A stretch of DNA of 11,579 bases from positions 1-11,579 of the forward strand of contig JAQSXN010000059.1 of NCBI GenBank assembly GCA_029256665.1, read 5' to 3'. Below are positions 6,314-11,579 of this stretch, in pieces (within the stretch, counting starts at the first letter, position 1; each line of letters begins with the position of its first letter). Under the pieces are notes generated by a model that worked only from the letters and a program-made list of their open reading frames with translations, was not told the DNA's origin and searched no databases. Both the position numbers and the translations under genes were made by a program. The DNA comes from Paenibacillus sp. GTDB taxonomy: Bacteria > Bacillota > Bacilli > Paenibacillales > Paenibacillaceae.

Positions 6314-7756
6314 TTAGTCTTGCACGACTCCGTCCGCTCCGAAGGCTTCGATTGCGCCTTTCTTAACGGCATCGTACATTTCCTGAGGCGTAATCTCGCC
6401 GGCAAGCAGGGCTTGCAGCTTAGGAATAACGACTTCGTTCTCCAGCTTGATCGCTTTCGCGCCCAGATCTACAGGGATGTCGGGACGGGCAGGAGCCGCA
6501 TGCTCGAGCATTTTGTCCACGGCCGCGATGTTGTCGGGGTTGCGAGTCGATTCCATGTTCTTCGCCGCTTCGCGAGCGCTTTTCGTAATATGCGCCGCGA
6601 ACAGGTCATTATTCGTCGTAGCCGCTACTTGGCCGCTAGATAGGAAGTTAGCCGCTTTTACGATGTTCGCTTTGTGCTCGTCGGTCGGATCCTTTTTGCC
6701 GCGGAACGCCACGTAGCCGTCAACGACCGCATGGGATACCGCCTCTTGACCCGCAAAGGATGGGAGCGGCAACGCGATGTAATCCACCTTGATGCTGCCT
6801 TCGACCGCGCTTCCGTCCTTCGCGTCGATCTTCGCGTTGTTTTTGCCCGCGGAGTTCTCGAATACCGCAAGGCCTTTGCCCGTAATCATCGTCTGGCCCG
6901 TCAGGAACATGTTCCAGCGTTTGCCTGCGTCAACCGCGCTCAATTCCTTCGGCATGGAACCGTCGTCGATCAGCTCGCGAACCGCGTTCAGCACCGTCAG
7001 GTAGTTTTTGCTCGTGTACGCATATTTCAGATCCGTCGTGAACGGAGAAGGCATGCCCGCGTTTTTGACCAGGATGCTCAGGTAGTCCTTGGAGGCTACG
7101 CCCGCTGTCGCGAATACGAAGCCGTAACGCGACGTCTTGTCGCCATCCTTCACGACGCCCTTCTTAATCGCTTCGCGGAACTCTTCGTACGTCCAGCCTT
7201 CTTGCTGTACCTTCTTCCAGTCGATGCCCGCTTCCTCGAGCATCTGCTTGTTGCCGCCGATGGAGTGCACTTCCATGTAGGCCGGCAAGCCGTACAGGCC
7301 TTCGCCGTTCTTCATGTAAGCCAGCGCCGCTTCGTCGTAGTCGGCGATGATCTCGTCGCTCACCAGATCCTTGATATCAAGCAGCATGCCGAGCTGCGCG
7401 TACTTGGAGATGCCGTCGGAGCCGATGAACGCCAAATCCGGCGGACTGCCCGCGTTCACTTGCGTGTCGAGCTTCTGGGTCATGTCTTCCCAGCTGGCCG
7501 GCTCGATTTTCAAAGTCAGGTTCGGATAAAGCTTGTTGAAGTCCGCTTCCATTTGCTTGAAGTTCTCTTGATACGTCGGCGATACCGGCGGCAGCAGGGC
7601 CGTGATGGTATCCTTCGCTTCGGACGCTCCGCCCTCGGCCGTGTTCGTCGGACTCGGGTCGTTGTTGCCGTTGTTGCCGGAACCGCAAGCGGTTAACGCG
7701 CCCATGGATAACGTAAGAGCAAGTACGGATGCAGCCATTCTCATTTTTTTAGTCAT
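6314..7756 (-). CDS. Extracellular solute-binding lipoprotein of a sugar ABC importer (family 1)
   Basis: The 480-aa protein starts with a lipoprotein signal peptide: MTKKMR, a hydrophobic stretch, then lipobox LTAC with the lipidated Cys24. A Gly/Asn/Ser/Thr-rich linker follows to about residue 48. The mature part reads as a family 1 sugar-binding protein, with TYQENFKQMEADFNKLYPN and AGSPPDLAFIGSDGISKYAQLGMLLDIKDLV near the start. It should be anchored outside the membrane and deliver ligand to the two permeases. GGGAGGA precedes ATG 7756 by 8 nt. Its position directly after murQ is the main reason to propose MurNAc or a MurNAc-containing sugar as ligand. The binding site cannot be inferred from sequence alone. 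Other amino sugars or cell-wall oligosaccharides are possible. Confidence 0.92.
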   Translation of the reverse strand: MTKKMRMAASVLALTLSMGALTACGSGNNGNNDPSPTNTAEGGASEAKDTITALLPPVSPTYQENFKQMEADFNKLYPNLTLKIEPASWEDMTQKLDTQVNAGSPPDLAFIGSDGISKYAQLGMLLDIKDLVSDEIIADYDEAALAYMKNGEGLYGLPAYMEVHSIGGNKQMLEEAGIDWKKVQQEGWTYEEFREAIKKGVVKDGDKTSRYGFVFATAGVASKDYLSILVKNAGMPSPFTTDLKYAYTSKNYLTVLNAVRELIDDGSMPKELSAVDAGKRWNMFLTGQTMITGKGLAVFENSAGKNNAKIDAKDGSAVEGSIKVDYIALPLPSFAGQEAVSHAVVDGYVAFRGKKDPTDEHKANIVKAANFLSSGQVAATTNNDLFAAHITKSAREAAKNMESTRNPDNIAAVDKMLEHAAPARPDIPVDLGAKAIKLENEVVIPKLQALLAGEITPQEMYDAVKKGAIEAFGADGVVQD

Positions 7757-7809
7757 TGCTAAGATCCTCCCTTTAATTTGAAATTCTATCTATACGACGC
7801 CGCCAAAGG

Positions 7810-7850
7810 TGAAACGCCTGTCGCCTGGTCGGGCGGTGCAGCGCGTTTCA
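7810..7850 (-). other. Intercistronic stem-loop between murQ and the binding-protein gene
   Basis: Perfect 8-bp arms TGAAACGC (7810-7817) and GCGTTTCA (7843-7850) enclose 25 nt that contain a second CGCC/GGCG pairing. It starts 6 nt after the murQ stop. No T-run follows, so it is more likely an RNA processing or stabilising element than a terminator. It may separate the murQ message from the highly needed binding-protein message. Confidence 0.5.
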
Positions 7851-7856
7851 GCAAGC

Positions 7857-8771
7857 TTACATCACTTTGGAGCAGGCACGTATCGCTCTCTTAAGGTTGC
7901 CTCCGGATTCCGTCAGCACCTTCTTCGCCTCCATCGCCCCAAGTCCGGACTTGATCATCATGATCGCCAGCTTGCTGTCGAGCGACGCTTCGCGCAAATA
8001 TCGTTCCGCCGTTTCTTCGTCCGCGTCCGTTGCCGCCCTGATGATGCGCAAGGAGCGGTCGAACAGCTTTTTGTTGCTCGCCTTCAGATCGACCATCAAG
8101 TTGTTGTAGGTCTTGCCGAGCTTTACCATCGTGCTCGTCGTCAGCATGTTCAGCACAAGCTTCTGGGCCGTCCCCGCCTTGAGCCTCGTCGAGCCCGCGA
8201 TGACTTCCGGACCGACCACCGGCGCGATCATGATGCTCGCCGCTTCCGCCAGCTTCGTATCCTTGTTGTTGACTACGCCGATCGTCACCGCGCCGATCTC
8301 TCCGGCTCTGCGAAGCGCTTCGATCACGAATGCCGCGCTGCCGCTCGCCGAGATGCCGATAACCGCGTCCTTGTTCGTCACGCCGATGCGATCGATTAAC
8401 GCTCTGCCTTCGTCGCCGTCGTCCTCGCAGCCTTCCACCGGGATGCGCAGCGCTTGGTCCCCGCCGGCAATATACCCTTGCACGAGAGACGGATCAACGC
8501 CGAATGTCGGCAAACACTCCGAAGCATCAAGCACGCCGAGTCTTCCCGAGGTGCCGGCTCCGATGTAGAACATCCTTCCGCCCGTCGACAGCGATTGGTA
8601 AAGCGCTTCCACCGCTAGCGCAATTCGAGGAATTTCCGCCCGCACCGCTCCCGGCACCTTTGCGTCTTCTTCGTTCATGAGCGCAAGCATCTGCTCCGTG
8701 GACAGCTCGTCGATCATCGCAGTATCGGGATTGATCCCCTCCGTTGTCAAGCTTGCAAGATAGTCATTCAT
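7857..8771 (-). CDS. murQ: N-acetylmuramic acid 6-phosphate etherase MurQ
   Basis: The 304-aa protein is a full-length MurQ: TTEGINPDTAMIDELST (9-25), SIS-domain sugar-phosphate site IGAGTSGRLGVLDASECLPT (70-89) with conserved Glu85, the EGCEDD segment (113-118), ISASGSAAFV, and VIAGSTRLKAGTAQKLVLN. The C-terminal part forms the small helical domain. MurQ is a cytoplasmic lyase that cleaves the D-lactyl ether of MurNAc-6P to give GlcNAc-6P and D-lactate. It is first in the cluster, behind a strong promoter. A GGGG-containing ribosome site (AAGGGGAA) lies 9 nt before ATG 8771. Its substrate must come from a kinase or PTS. Only a kinase candidate is encoded here. Its start codon overlaps the end of a small upstream ORF. 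Confidence 0.96.
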   Translation of the reverse strand: MNDYLASLTTEGINPDTAMIDELSTEQMLALMNEEDAKVPGAVRAEIPRIALAVEALYQSLSTGGRMFYIGAGTSGRLGVLDASECLPTFGVDPSLVQGYIAGGDQALRIPVEGCEDDGDEGRALIDRIGVTNKDAVIGISASGSAAFVIEALRRAGEIGAVTIGVVNNKDTKLAEAASIMIAPVVGPEVIAGSTRLKAGTAQKLVLNMLTTSTMVKLGKTYNNLMVDLKASNKKLFDRSLRIIRAATDADEETAERYLREASLDSKLAIMMIKSGLGAMEAKKVLTESGGNLKRAIRACSKVM

Positions 8772-8880
8772 TGTGTGTGATTCCCCTTACGTGATCCTGA
8801 TTGGGCAAGTTGCCGCCCATGCGATCGATTTCTTTCTTGTTGCCGCTCTTGATGTCGCGATAGCACTTGTTGTTTTGCAT
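8764..8880 (-). CDS. Possible leaderless 38-codon leader ORF overlapping the murQ start
   Basis: An ATG lies at 8880-8878, 6 nt after the -10 box, about where transcription should begin, so the message would be leaderless. The frame runs 38 codons to TGA 8766-8764 and overlaps the murQ start. By hand count, 22 of codons 2-30 end in G or C, which looks coding, although the surrounding gap is AT-rich. The peptide begins MQNNKCYRDIKSGNKKEIDR, is basic and polar, and has no membrane segment. I do not recognise it. No ribosome site could be on the transcript before it. It may be a regulatory leader peptide coupling translation to murQ, or chance. Confidence 0.4.
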   Translation of the reverse strand: MQNNKCYRDIKSGNKKEIDRMGGNLPNQDHVRGITHNE

Positions 8881-8886
8881 GACTCT

Positions 8887-8915
8887 ATCTTAAGAATTTA
8901 TTTCGTAATCGTCAA
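8887..8915 (-). promoter_or_regulatory. Sigma-A-type promoter of the murQ cluster
   Basis: On the minus strand, -35 TTGACG (8915-8910) and -10 TAAGAT (8892-8887) are separated by exactly 17 bp in an AT-rich stretch. The predicted start is near 8880, giving a leader of about 109 nt before murQ. It is the strongest promoter-like sequence I see in the window. Confidence 0.75.
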
Positions 8916-8940
8916 TAGATTTTGAAATAAATTTTTATCA
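8895..8940. promoter_or_regulatory. Inverted-repeat operator candidate bracketing the murQ -35 box
   Basis: Perfect 10-bp arms AATTTATTTC (8895-8904) and GAAATAAATT (8924-8933) lie on both sides of the -35 box. Each arm is also part of a local imperfect palindrome: TGAAATAAATTTTTATCA (8923-8940) and TTAAGAATTTATTTCGTAA (8891-8909). Two related sites flanking a promoter suggest a dimeric repressor. MurR (RpiR family) controls murQ in other bacteria, but no such gene lies in the window, so the regulator is unknown. Confidence 0.55.
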
Positions 8941-8971
8941 TGGAATAAAACATTGGCATTTTAAATCACAA

Positions 8972-8990
8972 TTTGTGCGATATGCACAAA
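8972..8990. promoter_or_regulatory. Palindromic site upstream of the murQ promoter
   Basis: Arms TTTGTGC and GCACAAA (7 bp, perfect) are separated by GATAT. The site lies about 57 bp upstream of the murQ -35 box, where an activator could bind. A short RNA hairpin in the tail of the regulator transcript is the alternative. Confidence 0.4.
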
Positions 8991-9196
8991 CCGTGTCGAG
9001 CCAGCAGCGACGCGGCTTCCCGGGCCATTTATAGCGGTAAGCGCATACATCGTCTTTGGTTAAAATTGGCATTGATGATTGATCTGCGCGATGCGATTTG
9101 TGGATCTCCTCGATATGGCGGAGAAAAATTTCAGAGTTAGGCAGACTGTCTGTTGGATAATGACAGCCGCGGCGGTTCGCGTTCCGCCATTATAGA
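8991..9196. other. Gap between the regulator gene and the murQ control region
   Basis: No gene is seen here. On the minus strand, just after the regulator stop, GGCGG-8 nt-CCGCC and CTGTC-11 nt-GACAG can fold, and TTTTT (9128-9124) follows after 15 nt. This is a weak terminator candidate. An 8-bp inverted repeat, ATGGCGGA (9115-9122) and TCCGCCAT (9183-9190), brackets that region. The 12-bp string TTTGGTTAAAAT (9055-9066) recurs exactly at 10654-10665, on the other side of the regulator gene. ATTGGCATT occurs twice (8952-8960 and 9065-9073). Confidence 0.35.
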
Positions 9197-10567
9197 CTAG
9201 GTTTGGATATTGCGGGGAAAAAGATACGCGCGCGTTCCTTTTCCGACTTCCTCGACGATCGCGCGGACTCCGTCATCGATCCGATTCGGCTTCGTCTGGG
9301 AAACGCTGATCCGCAGAAACTTCTCCCGTTCCAGGTAATTAGACAAGTAAAAAGCTTTCCCGGCCACGACTCGAATGTTGCGCTCGGCCAGCCTCTCGGT
9401 CAGCCGGTCCGCATTAACCGTCGGCTCCAGCCTAAACGGCATGTAGATGCCCGAGCGGACGCCGGACGCTTTGATGAGCCCCTCTCCGTTGTACTTCTCC
9501 ACCGCTTCGTTCAAGGCTTGCATCCGTGACGCGTACAAGCCGCTGATTTTGTATTTGTGCCGCTCGTACATGCCGTTTTTGATGTACACCTCAAGCGCCG
9601 CTTGGGACAATAAGGAGGTGTCGGAGTAACCTCGATGGACAAGGAAGGTCTTAATCAAGGGCTCGGGCAATACGACCGCGCCCAGCCTCAAGCCTGGGAA
9701 GATAATTTTCGAGAAGCTCTTCACGTACACGACGTGAGAGCTCGAATCGCAAGCGTAGATGGGATCGTAACGCCGCTCCACGCCCAAGTCGGCCATATAA
9801 TCGTCTTCCACGACGAACACATCGTATTTCTCCGCCAATCTGGCGATCGCGCTCCTCGTCTCCGCGTTATACGAGGTGCCAAGCGGATTATGGTACCTCG
9901 GCATCGTATAGAAAAACTTGAACCGGCCGCTTGCGAACAGCCGCTCCAGCTCCGCAAGATCAATCCCATCCACCGTACGGGCGATGCCGAATACCGGAAT
10001 GCCCTCCGTCTCCAAAAAACGCAAGTATATATCGTAGCTCGGCTGTTCGACCAATACCGCCGCTTTGCCGTTCGGAAACGGCATTCGCGCCAGCACCTCC
10101 ATCGCCTTATGCGCCCCGGAAGTCACGACGATCTGCTCGGCTTTGGCAAACACCTGATCTCCGGCCAAGTGAGAGACGAGCGTTTGGCGCAGAGAGGCCA
10201 AGCCCTTCGGATCGCCATACGTAAATAAATCGTGCTTGTAGATATCGATCGCTTTGTTGAGGCAATGCTGAAAGTCTATGTAAGGGAACGCGTCCAGATC
10301 CGGCAGTACCGTAGCGAAATCGATGATTTTCCCATCGCCGTCGTCTCGCCGAGCTCCGGGCCTCTCGACCACGTAATAGCCGCTTTGCGGAATGGAATAA
10401 ATGTCGTGCCGCTTCTCCAATTCCGCGTAAGCCCGCACGATCGTGCTGACGCTGCACCCGTATTCCTCCGCGGCATCGCGGACGGATGGCAGCCTTTGCC
10501 CGGGAGCGTACCGCCCTTCCCGAATCCTATTCTCCATATCGGACAGTATGGACATATACTTTTTCAT
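9197..10567 (-). CDS. MocR-type regulator: GntR winged helix fused to a PLP aminotransferase-like domain
   Basis: The 456-aa protein has an N-terminal GntR-type winged helix (about 1-68; EGRYAPGQRLPSVRDAAEEY and GCSVSTIVRAYAELE). A class I aminotransferase-fold domain (about 80-445) follows. PLP-site residues are visible: VEDDYMADL (253-261) with Asp255/256, YHNPLG (225-230), and SFSKIIFPGLRLG (284-296) with Lys287 expected to bind PLP. MocR proteins such as GabR and PdxR are transcription factors that sense PLP or amino compounds and usually act on a divergent neighbour. Here that is the EamA transporter gene. AGGGGGAG precedes ATG 10567. TATAAT at 10624-10619 is a likely -10 box, and the intergenic palindrome covers its expected -35 region, which fits self-repression. 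The effector cannot be read from sequence. Confidence 0.92.
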   Translation of the reverse strand: MKKYMSILSDMENRIREGRYAPGQRLPSVRDAAEEYGCSVSTIVRAYAELEKRHDIYSIPQSGYYVVERPGARRDDGDGKIIDFATVLPDLDAFPYIDFQHCLNKAIDIYKHDLFTYGDPKGLASLRQTLVSHLAGDQVFAKAEQIVVTSGAHKAMEVLARMPFPNGKAAVLVEQPSYDIYLRFLETEGIPVFGIARTVDGIDLAELERLFASGRFKFFYTMPRYHNPLGTSYNAETRSAIARLAEKYDVFVVEDDYMADLGVERRYDPIYACDSSSHVVYVKSFSKIIFPGLRLGAVVLPEPLIKTFLVHRGYSDTSLLSQAALEVYIKNGMYERHKYKISGLYASRMQALNEAVEKYNGEGLIKASGVRSGIYMPFRLEPTVNADRLTERLAERNIRVVAGKAFYLSNYLEREKFLRISVSQTKPNRIDDGVRAIVEEVGKGTRAYLFPRNIQT

Positions 10568-10618
10568 GCTTCTCCCCCTGTGGACTTACGCGCTTTTGTA
10601 CTCGGATTTTCTCTGTTT

Positions 10619-10624
10619 ATTATA
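10619..10624 (-). promoter_or_regulatory. Probable -10 box of the mocR-type regulator gene
   Basis: TATAAT on the minus strand lies about 52 nt before the regulator ATG. With a 17-bp spacer the -35 hexamer would be 10647-10642, which does not match the consensus and lies inside the palindrome. This suggests a weak promoter under operator control. Confidence 0.5.
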
Positions 10625-10634
10625 CATCCGCCGG

Positions 10635-10658
10635 CCAAATTGTATCGATACAGTTTGG
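10635..10658. promoter_or_regulatory. 24-bp near-perfect palindrome, likely MocR operator
   Basis: The left half CCAAATTGTATC and right half GATACAGTTTGG match in 11 of 12 positions. The perfect core is TGTATCGATACA (10641-10652). It lies in the divergent intergenic region, over the expected -35 of the regulator gene and about 11 bp upstream of a weak eamA promoter candidate (TTGTTC 10670-10675, 17 bp, TATCTT 10693-10698). That geometry fits repression of the regulator and activation of the transporter, as known for GabR-like proteins. Confidence 0.65.
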
Positions 10659-10759
10659 TTAAAATGCCATTGTTCCCTTCCGCATTCTGTTCTATCTTCA
10701 TAGTACCGGTTGAGAAATTCGCGAACTCTCTACAGATTGCAAGAAAGGATGAACCGATT

Positions 10760-11579
10760 GTGAACCAACAGAGACTGAAACTTGCTTATATGCTGGCCGT
10801 GCTTAACGCGGCGATTATCGGATTCTCCTTTTTATTCGCCAAGCAGGCGCTCGACTATGCCGGCCCCATCGACACGTTGACCTTCCGTTTTGCCGCTTCG
10901 TTCCTGGCTATATCGATCCCGGCGGCGTTCGGCTGGATCAAGCTTTCGTACCGAGGCAAGCCGCTGTTCAAAGCGCTGCTGCTCGCGACGATGTACCCGC
11001 TGGTTTTTTTCACGCTTCAAGCGTATGGGCTGCAGCACGCCACCTCCGCGGAGGGAGGCATTTTATACGCCTTCACCCCGATCGTTACGATGTTTCTCGC
11101 CTCCGTCTTTCTGAAGGAGAGAACCACGGTTTGGCAGAAGCTGTCGATTGGCCTGTCCGTGTTCGGCGTCGTATTCATCTTTGCGGCAAAAGGCGCAAGC
11201 ATCGATTGGTCCAATGCGGTGGGGATATCCCTGCTCGTCTTAACCTGCTTCGCGTTTGCGGGGTACAGCGTGTTGGCCCGGTCATTGTCGAAGCAGTTCG
11301 GCCCGGCCGAACTCACGTTTCTAATGATGGGGATCGGTTTCGCCGTCTTCCTTGCCGTGTCGGTAGCGGGCCATACGGCCGCCGGAACGCTGCACCGTTT
11401 CTTCGAGCCGCTCGCCAGCGGAACCTTTATCGTCTCGATCCTGTTCTTGGGCGTGGTGTCGTCGCTCATCACGGCGCTAACCGCAACTTATATCCTATCC
11501 AAGATGGAAGCTTCGAAAATGAGCGTATTCGCCAATCTCTCGACGATCGTCTCCATGGCCGCGGGGGCGTTATTTCTGG
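10760..11579 (+). CDS. EamA-family (DMT superfamily) transporter, 3' end missing
   Basis: A frame from GTG 10760 is open to the window end (273 codons); the family is usually about 300 aa, so only the last part is lost. AAAGGA lies 10 nt upstream of the GTG. ATG 10749 and TTG 10758 meet stop codons at once. The protein is very hydrophobic, with two EamA repeats. The first starts with NAAIIGFSFLFAKQAL, then LTFRFAASFLA and GLQHATSAEGGILYAFTPIVTMFLASVFLKER; the second starts near AVGISLLVLTCFAFAGYSVLARSLSKQF. Such proteins are usually exporters or exchangers of small metabolites, often amino acids or related compounds. It is divergent from the MocR-type gene, which probably controls it. The substrate is unknown. 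Confidence 0.9.
   Translation, partial: MNQQRLKLAYMLAVLNAAIIGFSFLFAKQALDYAGPIDTLTFRFAASFLAISIPAAFGWIKLSYRGKPLFKALLLATMYPLVFFTLQAYGLQHATSAEGGILYAFTPIVTMFLASVFLKERTTVWQKLSIGLSVFGVVFIFAAKGASIDWSNAVGISLLVLTCFAFAGYSVLARSLSKQFGPAELTFLMMGIGFAVFLAVSVAGHTAAGTLHRFFEPLASGTFIVSILFLGVVSSLITALTATYILSKMEASKMSVFANLSTIVSMAAGALFL

Noticed and set aside
6674..7696. 340-codon plus-strand frame opposite the solute-binding protein gene
   Set aside because: Arg/Val/His-rich antisense shadow with no ribosome site. The minus strand carries an obvious lipoprotein gene.
8597..8612. cre-like string around AAAGCGCTT inside murQ
   Set aside because: It lacks the required TG at the left end of the consensus and lies within the coding sequence, so catabolite repression cannot be claimed from it.
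9115..9190. Inverted repeat ATGGCGGA / TCCGCCAT as insertion-sequence ends
   Set aside because: Only about 60 bp separate the arms, no transposase or target duplication is visible, and the arms are short enough for chance or RNA folding.

Overview
The window looks like a chromosomal segment from a Paenibacillaceae-type Firmicute (Paenibacillus or Cohnella-like). This is inferred from the fairly GC-rich coding DNA, strong AGGAGG-type ribosome sites, a lipoprotein sugar-binding protein with two MalF/MalG-type permeases but no ATPase gene, and peptidoglycan-recycling enzymes typical of Bacilli. No marker gene fixes the genus.

Layout. Positions 1-173 hold a 51-bp tandem repeat that runs off the left edge. 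From 8771 down to 250, eight genes lie on the minus strand in this transcription order: murQ (MurNAc-6-phosphate etherase), a sugar-binding lipoprotein, two permeases, a double-domain GNAT acetyltransferase, a PIG-L-type deacetylase, a NamZ-type exo-N-acetylmuramidase and a BadF/MurK-type amino-sugar kinase. A strong sigma-A-like promoter with a flanking inverted repeat lies upstream of murQ. A possible leaderless 38-codon leader ORF starts at the predicted transcription start and runs into the murQ start. At 9197-10567 (minus) is a MocR-type regulator (GntR winged helix fused to an aminotransferase domain). Divergent from it at 10760 is an EamA-family transporter gene cut by the right edge. 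A near-perfect 24-bp palindrome lies between those two.

How the genes may work together. The enzyme set makes sense as uptake and catabolism of cell-wall amino sugars. The ABC importer would bring in MurNAc or a MurNAc-containing disaccharide. NamZ has no visible signal peptide, so it would cut off MurNAc inside the cell. The BadF-type kinase would phosphorylate free MurNAc and/or GlcNAc, and MurQ would turn MurNAc-6P into GlcNAc-6P plus D-lactate. This replaces the PTS route of the Bacillus subtilis ybb (murQ-murR-murP-amiE-nagZ-namZ) cluster, where transport and phosphorylation are coupled. No PTS permease, murR-type regulator, NagZ, amidase or ABC ATPase is present in the window. The GNAT and PIG-L genes overlap by ATGA, so they probably act as a pair. 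The PIG-L protein lacks the usual catalytic-base aspartate, so its activity is uncertain.

Most junctions between the minus-strand genes contain a perfect-stem hairpin, mostly without a U-tract. This suggests mRNA processing or differential stability within a long transcript. The kinase may sit in a separate transcription unit behind a 277-bp gap that contains a hairpin followed by a T-run.
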